A DNA stretch of 64,000 nucleotides, from the NCBI RefSeq assembly GCF_030848805.1, contig NC_092364.1:18023447-18087446 (forward strand). The letters run 5' to 3'. The position numbers and the translations under genes were made by a program. Below the pieces are notes generated by a model. The model searched no databases, was not told the DNA's origin, and saw only the letters and a list, made by a program, of their open reading frames with translations. Position 1 is the stretch's first letter; the number at the start of each line of letters is the position of its first letter. This DNA comes from Temnothorax longispinosus (lineage: Eukaryota > Arthropoda > Insecta > Hymenoptera > Formicidae). Positions 1 through 9,186 of the stretch are shown here, piece by piece.

Positions 1-66
1 AAACTATACATTTTTAGTACTGACTGTGAATATATTGCAGCTCTTGTAGAAAAAGATTTTAATTAA
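1..66 (+). CDS. Possible last coding segment of an upstream gene
   Basis: Frame 1 is open from the first base to a TAA at 64-66, giving 21 residues that end ALVEKDFN. AT-rich sequence with AATAAA-like signals near 205 follows, as expected for a 3' UTR. An internal tttgcag-like acceptor (atattgcag, ending at 40) would also fit an exon start. The segment is too short to assign to a family, and a chance open frame is quite possible. Only sequence to the left of the window could settle it. Confidence 0.2.
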   Translation, partial: KLYIFSTDCEYIAALVEKDFN

Positions 67-580
67 CAATACATTGCAAATCTTGGTCTACAGAGAATAG
101 TGTATATCTATAGTATCTATAATTTTTGAAAATATTAATTTTCACTGAAACTATAATTTCTTTACTTTTCTATTAACAAATTGTACTATTATTATAGAAT
201 ATTACGAATAAATTGTTAATAAATAATTATTTTATGTATTTTAATTTTGATCTCAATATTCTGCATTGTAACACATTCTTTTTTATGAAATAGATATATG
301 TATTTATTTATTTACTATAAATATACAGTATAGTCTAGTGTATTGGCTGGGTTTATTTTGACTGATTGAGGTATATTAATTGAAAGCAAATAAGCTTATG
401 ACAAGTGGTAGGTCGGACTTTGCAGGCACGTAAAATGGCTTATTTATTAGATGTCTTAGCAACGGTAAATATCACATTATCATTTGATAATTGATAGCGA
501 GAGCGAGAGTTGGAGTGTGGAGTCACGCATCGACCGGCGCGGCGGTCGATGAGTGACGCGCGTGACATTTATTTACGTGT
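67..580. other. AT-rich stretch without a recognised gene
   Basis: The first 400 bases are AT-rich and could be a 3' UTR of the feature above. Around 490-565 the composition becomes GC-rich, with a short palindromic patch (gcatcgaccg / cggtcgatg). A short ATG frame at about 435-490 lies behind a tttgcag acceptor-like site, but it is too short to support. Confidence 0.4.
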
Positions 581-590
581 CTGCCGAGTT

Positions 591-1211
591 CAGGTTCGTG
601 AACTTGAAACCCCACTTAAAAAAAAAAAGATTTTTCAATACAGAAAATAATAGTATTTTGTTTGTAGTTAATTGTTGTGAATTCACTTTTGTTTGTAATT
701 GTACCGTTTGAGTAATAGTTGCGTTTGAACAATTCGCCAACTGTTAACTTTGTTAATTATCAAGATTTCTTAATTTCGTTTTTTCTATATGATTCAGAAT
801 CGTTTTTAGTTATTTGTAGTAATTTTACTTTCGTTTGTATTTGTATAGTTTAAAAGTTAAGATTGTTTAAACAATTCGCCAAGAGAGTTCACTTTGTTAA
901 TTATCAAGATTTCCCAAATCTGTTTTTTTTCTATGGACTTCAGAATCGTTTGTAGTTGTTTGTAGTAATTTTACTTTTGTTTAAAATTGTACCGTTTGAG
1001 TAATGGTTGTGTTTAAACAATTCGCTTAGAGTAAACTTTGTTAATTATTAATATTTCCCAAATCTGTTTCTTTCTATGTGCTTTACAATCGTCTCATATA
1101 CAATGTGTATAATCCAGGTGCGCAACACATGTATATGAAGAGAAGTCACCACACTCGGATACGAGTAATAGGATGCACAGAGAGAAGTGAGGTTCCAAGT
1201 TCACGAACCTG
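591..1211. repeat. Inverted-repeat-bounded block (MITE-like)
   Basis: The 26 bases at 591-616 and the 26 bases at 1186-1211 are reverse complements with two mismatches (core caagttcacgaacctg). They bound about 570 bp that contain a tandem array. This arrangement suits a non-autonomous DNA element. I could not identify a target-site duplication, so the true ends may lie further out: ctgccgagtt also occurs just outside the arm on both sides. Confidence 0.45.
640..1090. repeat. Tandem repeat, about 145-bp unit, three copies
   Basis: Three diverged copies share the landmarks acaattcgcc, actttgttaattat, aagatttc and cagaatcg. The landmark aattcgc begins at 731, 873 and 1019, giving periods of 142 and 146 bp. 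The unit is AT-rich and has no long open frame. It lies wholly inside the inverted-repeat-bounded block. Confidence 0.75.
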
Positions 1212-1370
1212 CCGAGTTCGGCCTACCGCTTCTCATGTGCTCATTTGCTCAGGATGTTTCAATTAATAACTAAATAACTACTGCGAATGTTGTACAATGA
1301 TACTTAACTTTTCAATTTAGTTTGATCTATTCTACTATTCACCTTTTGGTTAGTCAATGACTTCTTTATT

Positions 1371-1398
1371 GACTCCTGTATACTCCTGTATACTCCTT
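1371..1398. repeat. Short tandem repeat (10-bp unit actcctgtat)
   Basis: The unit actcctgtat occurs about 2.7 times. It lies at the start of a block that looks like retroposon 3' sequence. Confidence 0.7.
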
Positions 1399-1439
1399 TG
1401 CTGTTAGGGGTACAAATCTCTCACGTGATGTAATACCTC

Positions 1440-1590
1440 TGGTCTCCCACGTGTCGTGACTGTAGTCCTGAGTGCTATGTTCCAGGGAGAGTTTTTTAGT
1501 GGGTGCAAGCCCCACATACCTCAGGGGCTGGCCCCTGGGAAAATGCGCGAGGGATTTTTCTCTTCCTCTCGTAAACAAAAAAAAAAGAGT
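1440..1590 (+). mobile_element. Possible non-LTR retrotransposon 3' tail
   Basis: The block holds gttttttagtgggtgcaagc followed by a short GC stem (caggggctggcccctg) and a run of ten A's near 1576-1586. From memory, R1-clade LINEs of insects often end with a 'tttagtggg...cccacata' block and an A-rich tail. No coding sequence is attached, so this would be a 5'-truncated remnant. The assignment rests on resemblance only. Confidence 0.3.
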
Positions 1591-2114
1591 ACAAATCTCG
1601 ATCTTTCGGAATACGACGTTAATATCGGATTAAATTACTCGTAGAACGAACGCTGCATCAAGACTTTTAATAATAATCGCGTATCGCGAAACTGTCTTTT
1701 CCCTGAGCGTATTTATGATCTCGAATAAACGATATACAATATTGCGCAATCTAGAATACTCTAAGACTGCACTCGACTATACGTCCGCACTCTTCAACAG
1801 CTAGGCGAGAAAAGACCTCGACTATCCTCGATCTATCCCGAATCCCGATCCAGTGATGGGGAATCGTGGGATTTTCTCTCAGACGGGAGCCATTACGCGC
1901 ATGCGTGAAGTGACGTAACAGCCATTTCCAATGGATCTCGGATCTAGGCGCAGTGCTGGGGGCCCTGGTCCTGTGCATGCGCGATGGTCTGTCCGTTACA
2001 GTATTTCCGCGTTTTTTCCGTGAAGTTCGGTTATATAGTGATATGTAGTAGTGTGTGAGTAATGTTAAGTGTTTTAAAGTTAAATGTCTTTAAGTTAAGT
2101 GCAGCTGTGATAAA
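1591..2114. other. Leader region upstream of the hAT remnant, no gene seen
   Basis: Mixed composition. It includes palindromic GC-rich motifs of the type gcgcatgcg near 1898 and 1975, which resemble NRF1/ewg sites, and an AT-rich leader at 2030-2110. It may be the 5' non-coding part of the hAT element that follows, but I could not define that element's terminal repeats. Confidence 0.3.
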
Positions 2115-3439
2115 ACAAGTGCAATGAGAAGAAAATAGATCTCCTACAGCCTTCGACATCAAGTGGCATCGAGAAGAAGAGGAAAATAAATAAAAAAATA
2201 TTTCAACAAGCCTGGTTAGGTATGGATAATTTTAAAAATTGGTTGAAATCGCACGAAGACGATGGAAAAGCTGTCTGCACGGCTTGTAATATGGTTTTAT
2301 TAGCCGGCAAATCAGATTTAATAAAAGATTCGAAAAGTCAGAAACATATAAGAAACATAACTGAGAGTCGTAATTTCAACCCATCTGCTTTATTGCCTGT
2401 GCCACATATTAATAATTCATTTGTGGACTATGCTAATAAAGTAAAAATAGTCGAGATAAAATTAGCTGCTTTTTACGCGACACATTATAGCATTTGAAAT
2501 CATGAAAGACATGGTCCTTTGCTAAAAAAACAGTTTTTCAGATTCACAGATAGCCAAAGATTTTACATTGTCGCGGAGAAAATGTACGCAAATTATTAAA
2601 AATGTTTTAGGAAAACGCGAAACCGAAAGAATTATTAATAATTTATTAAATATCAAATTTTTTGATACCTGATGCTTTAAAATCGATTTCAAACGATCTT
2701 TCAAACTCGCAAAATTTTTTACCGGTGAGTTCCATTTGTGTTGGTCCAGAATGCAAATCGTTTCTCTTAACCGAATGTCCTGATTTTGTTATTGAAGTAA
2801 AGTCGAATTGTTTAAATTTTTACACAACCGCGGCGCGTTAAAAGAAATGTTGCACCGTTTACCGTACAATATAATGAAATCCTTCGCGAAGTTAGATTTT
2901 TAGATCCTGAAGTAGCTTTACGCGACGATAATGGTTTTGATTTAACAAATTTAGCAAAATGTTTAGGCATTTCTGACATTGCGTCCTTGTCTTATGAATA
3001 GAAGATTTTACCAAAACAATTTAATGACGCGAATAAAAATATTTTGTTTAATTTAGAAATTGATAACATGCGGAAGACTATTTTCGAGACAAAGAAATTA
3101 AATAATGAACCGTTGTTTCCAAATTTAGAAAAATTAGTATACGCTGCTTTGTCACTTCCACATTCTAATGCCGAAGCAGAGAGAATATTTTCTATCGTCA
3201 CTGATGTGAAGAATAAAAAGAGGAATCGGATTAGTATCACTTCTGTAGATTCAATTTGTAAATTACGATCAAGTTTTCAAGCCCAAAATTTAGATAGTAA
3301 CAGTTTCCAAGTTGATTCTAGACACTTGAAACTGCATAATGCTCAAAATTTATATTGTAAAAAGTCCAAACATTATGATAATACTGATAGTGAAGATAAT
3401 GATATAGATTATGATGATAGTACAGATTATAATGATTAA
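2115..3439 (+). mobile_element. Degenerate hAT-superfamily transposase (pseudogene)
   Basis: The N-terminal part (ATG at 2222, with the same frame open back to about 2115) has a zinc-finger-like Cys-X2-Cys followed by a spaced His, as in the BED/TTF-type fingers of ZBED and ZNF862-like hAT transposases. The C-terminal part (3044-3439) carries the hAT dimerisation signature LPHSNAEAERIFS and ends in an acidic tail. Between 2498 and 3043, stops, frame changes and missing sequence break the frame. Pieces such as DSQIAKDFTLS are still readable, but most of the RNase H-like catalytic region is gone. The product would be inactive. Family membership is secure from the dimerisation motif. The element ends and an 8-bp target duplication were not found. 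Confidence 0.8.
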
Positions 3440-4085
3440 AAATGTTTTCGGTTAACTTATTGTTATTACCATTAAAGAATTCACACTAATTAAATTATAC
3501 GAGCCTCTATTTATTCAATTCATAATCAAATATAAAACAATTTTAAGGATACATTGCTGTCACACTACTATAATACTCTGAACTGCTTTTAATGAATCTT
3601 TTTATAATAATGTATAGTATTATATATACTTTTATGCTTTTTATTTTTACATTCTCTGCCAAATTATTATTTCTTTGTTACTTTACTTTGTGATATACAG
3701 CATGTACATGCAGTGCAATGTTCTTCTCTTTTTTCAAAATAAACATTTTTTTTTATATATGTATATATCAATATTTATAAGTCTAACTGTGATGTAGTAT
3801 ATGCTGATGAGGTGCATGCATAAGAGTACTTTCTTTTTATTACATAGAGAAATTTTTATTTTTTTTCTTATATTATTTTGCTTTACATTATTTTCATACA
3901 TATTTTTCAGTTTCACAAAACTATCTGTGATAGAACACAAATCTGTGATATAGTGGGCTAAAATATATGCATAAGTGCTATATTTTTTATTTTATTTATT
4001 AGTTTTGTGATAATTATAAAGTTTATTTGTATTCCGTTTTATTTATTTCTTTTATATACTTTTGGAGGCAAATATGTGACACACA
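3440..4085. other. AT-rich spacer, no gene seen
   Basis: Very AT-rich DNA with poly(T) and poly(A) runs, lying between the hAT remnant and the next element. No splice-supported open frame, RNA gene or repeat structure was recognised. Confidence 0.4.
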
Positions 4086-4456
4086 TCCCATACAGCACAA
4101 AATGTTTCTTAAATATTTTTAAAATATTTTTTAGGAAGATTAAAATATTATAAAATAATTTACAGAAATATTTTTAGAATGTTTCTATGTCCGTCAGATC
4201 ATGTCAGAAAAATATTTTCAAAAATATTTTTAAAAGATTGCAAATAAATATATTCAATAATATTCGTAAAATCTTTTAGAAATATTGTTTAAAAAAATAA
4301 AATATGTTTATAATAATTTTAAAAATGCTTTAAAAATGACATAAATATGAATCATTTAAAGGTATGTATATGCCGTTATGCTTTTGTGAATTAAGAATTT
4401 TAGAAAAAAAAAAGAAAATACATTTATTATGTATATGTCGTGTGTGTATACGCCGC

Positions 4457-4496
4457 GCGGTCACCCATCCGAGTACCGCACCTAACGTCGCTTGAC
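4457..4496 (-). repeat. 5S rRNA-derived fragment
   Basis: Read on the minus strand, this contains gtactcggatgggtgaccgc. That differs by one base from the conserved 3' part of eukaryotic 5S rRNA, around the internal control region. It is preceded by a gtcaagcgacgtt block matching the gttaagcaacgtc region of 5S. The rest of a 5S gene is absent, so it is a fragment: either a 5S pseudogene or the head of a 5S-derived SINE. It lies inside the 2.0-kb inverted-repeat element. Confidence 0.6.
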
Positions 4497-5539
4497 ATCA
4501 ATGATCAAACAGACTTTTTTTTTTTTTTAACAAGGATAATTTGTTAACTCATATATATATATATATACATTATATTACTATATACATTGTAGTTCCTGCC
4601 TATTTAGCTTAACCTACTTTTTCAATTAAGTACAAGTTTATCTTATGTCCATCTCCGGTACTTTATACTTTATTCTCATTGCATTATATACCTATCGTTT
4701 GTAATATATTTTGTAGGAAAAACATTGAAAAAACCTACTTATCAGATGAACATTAAGTGGGCAATACAAAATTTGCGACACTTTTGATTCAAGATCTTAA
4801 GTTACTTACTTAATCTATATTGCTTTTTTATATATGTCTAATTTTTGGTAAGGCACTTCATATTTAAAGTGTTTTGGCATGTTATCAGCTCTAATCTGAG
4901 TTATATCTTTGGTTAGTTTATTATGTTCTAATTGTTTATCGTAGAATCTTTCCGCAATACTATCGAACAGACTAGTGATGATCCTTTGATTCTGACGCTT
5001 CCTTGTTGTTTATACTACTACATAACATATCTTTATAGTGTTCAAAAATCGTGTAATGATAATACCCGGTAAATATTAAAAATAATAACGCAATTAAAAT
5101 TAATGTACAATAATATAATTATTAATATGAAATTCGTATATTTGACATAATATAATATTAATATAATAACGTTAACAACATGCATGATAACGCCTAAAGA
5201 CGCTACCTGACAAAATAAAGAATTTATTTAATGAATTGAATCAAAGTTAAAAAATAATTAGGAATCAAATTTAAAGAAACATAAATCTAAAAAAAATCTA
5301 TTTTTTATGTATGTGTGTGCATATATGTTCACGGAGGAAGTTATAGTACTATATTTTCAATTATTCTTATAATATTTCTGCAATGTTGTTCTAATATTTC
5401 AACGAAATGTTGCAATTGTCTTTACAACATTACATTGCAATAACTTGTAACGTTCCTGCAACGTCTTGCAAGCTTCTATACTGTATGGGTCTGTTTTAAT
5501 AATTAAGAAAAACTCAAAAAATAAAAATAAAGTCGTCGT

Positions 5540-5665
5540 GTACCAAATTTGGTCTTAAAATGACGTCTAATTCATGTCCTTTTATGACGGCATACTTTCG
5601 TCCACAATAGGATGCCAAATACACGTCATATAAAGGACATATGACGTCGTGGACGAAATATGACC
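5540..5665. repeat. Cluster of ACGTCAT/ATGACGT palindromic motifs
   Basis: The stretch holds atgacgtc, catgtccttttatgacg, cgtcatataaaggacat and atgacgtcgtggacg. Several are reverse complements of one another, so the region can form a complex foldback. It is probably part of the surrounding transposable element or a nested one. Confidence 0.45.
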
Positions 5666-6110
5666 TTAATATTTACATGGGAAGTATATCTATATATATA
5701 TATATAATTTCTGTAACTTTTAAAGTACCATAAATATCTCAGAAACGGGTCGGACAATCGATCGCAAATTTAACACAGGTTTTTGGGATATATAAGCAGT
5801 GCACAATCTCTGTAAATTTCAGCTTTATCCTTTTATTTTGACATAAGCGACATACATCTTTAATTAAGAATATTTCATATAATATTTCAAAAATACATTT
5901 CAAATATTTAAGAAAATTTTGTCTGGGTGATAAAAAAAAACGTTTTTAAAAATATTTTTAAAAAATTCTTAAAATATTCTTAAAAATGTTACCACAAAAG
6001 GTTTTTAAACCATTTTAAAATATTCCTAAAATCATTTTAAAATGTTTCTCGCAATATTTTTATAGAAATATTTAGAAATATTTTTTGAAAACATTTTGTG
6101 CTGTATGGGA

Positions 6111-6534
6111 TACACGCGTACGCGTAATTATTTATTAATTGTATTTTTGTTTTTTTAGAAGCCTCATAGGAACACCTCCACTTGTGAAAGTGTGTTTACT
6201 ATTTGTCATTATTTTATTATTAATTACATTCGTATGTGTGTGTTGTACTTTTATGTATTATATTTATATAATTATATATTGGTTTTATACGATTATTATA
6301 TTTTATGTATTAAATGTATTATTTTTTGTTAGAATACTGGTAAGGTTTTCTGCAGTTTTCCTTACTCATCTTGCAACAAATGTTGGTATTCGTGTGATTA
6401 ATCGGCTGCAGACGTTACAAAATAAATATCAAGAATAAAATATTAAATATATGTTTCTTTAACAGGATTTTTTCCCTCCCTACGATTTTTCATATTTTTC
6501 AGTTTAGGACCTTTCGATACCTTATACCACCTTA
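6111..6534. other. AT-rich spacer, no gene supported
   Basis: Contains a 99-residue hydrophobic open frame (6139-6438) made of low-complexity AT-rich codons. It has no recognisable domain and I do not call it a gene. A tttttttag acceptor-like site lies at about 6157. Confidence 0.4.
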
Positions 6535-6603
6535 GGCTGGGGCTACACTATGCGCGTTTTCGCGAATCCGATTCGCGAAAACGCGCATAGTGTAGCCCCA
6601 GCC
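6535..6603. repeat. 69-bp perfect palindrome with TTA flanks
   Basis: Two 33-bp arms (6535-6567 and 6571-6603) are perfect reverse complements around a 3-bp centre. The outer ends are ggctggggctacac. TTA lies directly on both sides (6532-6534 and 6604-6606), as expected for a 3-bp TWA target duplication of the PIF/Harbinger type. It is a minimal foldback MITE, and the lack of arm divergence suggests a recent origin. Confidence 0.8.
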
Positions 6604-6822
6604 TTATACCTTATACGTCAGTGAGGTCATCACTGCGTTTGCTCAATGTGCGTGCGCGAGAAAATCCCACGCCTGATGAGTGGTTCGTCCTGGCACTCCT
6701 GGCCATTTTAGAGCTGTATAGCCTGTATAGCTCACAGGTCACAGCCGGTCACAGGTCATAGGCCAATAAAGAAGAAGAAAAAGAAGAAGCTACGGCAACG
6801 CGTAGTAAACGCGATATCGTAA
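6604..6822. other. Spacer between two foldback elements
   Basis: Mixed sequence with a purine-rich run (aagaagaagaaaaagaagaa) near 6768-6788. No gene was seen. This and the next element make up the sequence upstream of RBM8A, so promoter elements may lie here, but I see no clear TATA box or initiator. Confidence 0.35.
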
Positions 6823-6965
6823 GGCCCCGGACACACACTTTTTCGTAACAGTAACAGTAGGATTTCGACCAATCGCGTTGCTCGATGCCGTACGTTCCCG
6901 AATCGAGTAACACGATTGGTCAAAATCCTACTGTTACTGTTACGAAAAAGTGTGTGTGGCCAGCT
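6823..6965. repeat. Foldback MITE in the RBM8A promoter/5' UTR region
   Basis: Arms of about 56 bp (6831-6886 and 6902-6957) are near-perfect reverse complements (core cgtaacagtaacagtagga) around a loop of about 15 bp. The outer ends are ggcc...ggcc-like. TAA occurs on both sides (6820-6822 and 6966-6968), compatible with a 3-bp target duplication. The element ends only about 50 bp before the RBM8A start codon, so it lies in the 5' UTR or core promoter. Confidence 0.8.
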
Positions 6966-7016
6966 TAAAACGGAGCGATTAAACGTACACGTTATTTAAA
7001 TACTTCAACTGTAGCC

Positions 7017-8464
7017 ATGGCGGATGTTTTGGACATCGATAACGCTGAGGAGTTTGAGGTAGATGACGAGGGAGATCGTAAGTCTCGTTTTCTCGTTACA
7101 TTAGGGGTACTCAAATAAGTTAGAGTTTAACGGTTTGACAGGTTATGTCGGGTTAAAGTCGGGTAAAAAATTAATTTTTTACACTTTGGGCGCGCTACTC
7201 TTTAAGGTTATGCAAAACATATAAGTGTCTTATTAATCTATCACATTAATCTTTGGGTTAAAAGTTCAAAAATTAACTTTTTACCCGACTTTAACCCGAC
7301 ATAACCTGTCAAACCGTTAAACTTTAACTTATTTGAGTACCCCTATTTTACGAGCATTGATTTAGCTTCTAACCTAACCTCAACTTCGTACTGTTCTTCG
7401 ATAACTTCTTCATCTCGTTTTCATACATTTGTGTCTCTTTAACAAGCTGAGCACCATAGGCCTATCCGTTTTAGCTGAACTTCTCACAGTTTATCTCTTC
7501 TCTTTTTCTGTCTAACGTGAAAAAAAGAGGAAAGATGAATCGTGCGAGAAGTTCTGCTAAAACAAGCAAGCCTCATGACTCTCTCCCTGGCAGTTTTGGA
7601 GTAGCATGCAATTATTGAATAATATTGGCGGTGCAAACGTCAATCTCGTCTGAAATCGTTAGATTTCGTGATGAGAAACATGAAAACAGATGGCAATAAG
7701 ATCAAACCGATGTAGACCGTGTGAAAAATTCTGATTATTCTGATTATTTTGGTATGTTTTCAGAGGGTATCGCTCGTCTTAAGGAGAAGGCGAAGAAGAG
7801 GAAAGGCAGAGGCCATGGCGCGGAATTAGTGTCGACGAGAGATGACGTTGGTCATTATGAGTCCATGAATGTAGTTGAAGAGGACGACAATGAGCCTGGC
7901 CCTCAGAGATGTAAGAACATCTTTGTTGTAGCTTCATTAATTCAGTTTGATTGAATTACAAGATTTATTTTTTTTCTCCATTTTATTTGTTACAGTCGGT
8001 ATAATTAATATTTTTTATGTACTTTCAGCTGTGGAAGGATGGATCTTGTTCATAAATTCAGTACACGAAGAGGCACAGGAGGACGATATTCAGGACAAGT
8101 TCTCTGAGTTTGGCCAGATCAAGAACTTGCATTTAAATCTGGACAGAAGAACGGGATTTCTAAAAGGCTACGCATTGGTGGAATACGAAACGTTTAAGGA
8201 GGCACAAGCTGCAAAAGAGGCTCTAAACGGCACAGAAATCCTAGGTCAGGCTATCTCTGTCGATTGGTGCTTCGTAAAAGGACCAAAGAAGTAAGTATTA
8301 CTACGTAATATTAAATATAATAGTATAATAGTAAATGTATTACTGTGTAATATAGTTATTTGAATCTTTAAATTGATATAATACTTAGATTCATATATCG
8401 ACATTTATATTTCATATTTTTCCATTTTTATAGAATCAGGAAAAGAAGTCACAGAAGGCGATGA
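7017..8464 (+). CDS. RBM8A (tsu): RNA-binding protein 8A / Y14 (exon junction complex core), spliced
   Basis: The coding exons are 7017-7077, 7764-7910, 8029-8290 and 8434-8464. All are bounded by GT-AG introns with gtaagt or gtaaga donors, and they give 166 residues. The start is the first ATG (gtagccATGG), and its product begins MADVLDIDNAEEFEV, the conserved Y14 N-terminus. A single RRM spans about residues 73-152. RNP2 is ILFINSV (75-81) and RNP1 is KGYALVEY (115-122). The tail is basic and ends SHRRR, shorter than the vertebrate RS tail. The family protein pairs with Mago nashi in the nucleus, is loaded upstream of exon junctions by eIF4A3, and acts in mRNA localisation and nonsense-mediated decay. 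In Y14 the RRM surface mainly binds Mago. Length fits the insect family (about 165). Intron 1 (686 bp) carries two foldback sequences. No damage to the frame is seen. Confidence 0.97.
7104..7343. mobile_element. 240-bp MITE in RBM8A intron 1 (TA target site)
   Basis: The terminal inverted repeats begin ggggtactcaaataagtt and extend about 75 bp with few mismatches. They include the blocks ggtttgacaggttatgtcgg and gttaaagtcgggtaaaaa. The dinucleotide TA lies on both sides (7102-7103 and 7344-7345), which fits a Tc1/mariner-type insertion. The central part is AT-rich and non-coding. It starts 26 bp after the exon 1 donor. Confidence 0.85.
7468..7563. repeat. 96-bp imperfect hairpin in RBM8A intron 1
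   Basis: The left arm gttttagctgaacttctcac (from 7468) pairs with the right arm ending gagaagttctgctaaaac (to 7563). Scattered mismatches and a short loop near 7510-7518 give an imperfect stem of about 43 bp. The shape suits either a diverged foldback MITE or an intronic hairpin RNA. The sequence cannot tell which. Confidence 0.6.
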
Positions 8465-8658
8465 GAATTATAGATTAATAACCATGATATTGCATCTTTT
8501 ATTATGTATTGTCATTTCAAGCAAGACAAGTTATTTTATATTTGATAAGCATTTTGTAAATGCTGGAAATAACATATAAGTTACTCTTTCCAATGATTTC
8601 TCTCTCGTTAAATCTATTTGTAATCTATCTAGATGGAGGACTTCATATACAATTAGTT

Positions 8659-8664
8659 AATAAA
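8659..8664 (+). terminator. Poly(A) signal AATAAA, RBM8A
   Basis: A canonical AATAAA about 195 bases after the RBM8A stop. A second AATAAA at 8890-8895 could serve a longer 3' UTR. Confidence 0.5.
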
Positions 8665-9137
8665 TGGAAGGTCATGAACTCAGATATCATCTATTGTGCA
8701 AGCTAAAATATCAACATTTTGTGTGAATATTTTAATTTGGTTTTTTCATATACTTCTTGTCATCTGGCAACAATTTTACATTCATCACTATACCTTGTAC
8801 CAATTTGCATAAAACAAACATATGTCATTAAAATTTTATTTTTGTAGCGCGATACGGCATCTTAAAAAATATATATATATGCAACATTTAATAAAAATTC
8901 CTATTCAAGTGTGAAATTTTATTTTTTTCAGTTATTTCATTTTTTAAGTTAGTTCATTTTTGTGAAATAATACTTGAACAACATTAGTATAGAAGGCAAG
9001 ATTTGTAGCAAAGTGAACATCATTAAAAACTTTTTTTCTCAATACATGTGACTTTGAAAAGTATTCATTCAGTCGTTTTTTTTTGTGCATCGTATTTGCC
9101 GAAAAATAAGAAAGTATGAAGGTTAGACATTTCTATA

Positions 9138-9143
9138 TTTATT
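9138..9143 (-). terminator. Poly(A) signal AATAAA, Rpt5
   Basis: TTTATT on the + strand is AATAAA on the minus strand. It lies 44 bases beyond the Rpt5 stop, implying a very short 3' UTR. Confidence 0.5.
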
Positions 9144-9186
9144 ATACAAAAGATATCTTAATAAATAAATGACGCGACACGGAGTA

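Larger units (their letters stand above)
4086..6110. mobile_element. 2.0-kb DNA element with 22-bp terminal inverted repeats
   Basis: The left end reads tcccatacagcacaaaatgt at 4086, and its exact reverse complement ends at 6110. The perfect match covers 22 bases. Just inside both ends are many copies of aaatatttttaaa-type motifs. The flanks share ACAC if one further base pair is counted into the repeat (weak evidence for a target duplication). There is no transposase frame, so the element is non-autonomous or decayed. An internal ctgtatggg near 5479 echoes the terminal sequence and may mark a nested or older end. The superfamily is not recognised. Confidence 0.7.
8465..9186. other. Shared convergent 3' region of RBM8A and Rpt5
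   Basis: The two stop codons face each other across about 720 bp. The interval is AT-rich, without a further gene, and holds the 3' UTRs of both genes. Polyadenylation signals are listed separately. Confidence 0.7.

Noticed and set aside
431..492. Short frame behind a tttgcag site (ARKMAYLLDVLAT), faintly like part of an IFT172 WD region
   Set aside because: Only about ten residues are similar and no neighbouring exons were found, so chance is the likely explanation.
6139..6438. 99-residue hydrophobic frame that looks like a membrane protein
   Set aside because: Made of AT-rich Ile/Phe/Tyr codons in low-complexity DNA. No signal, family or gene context.
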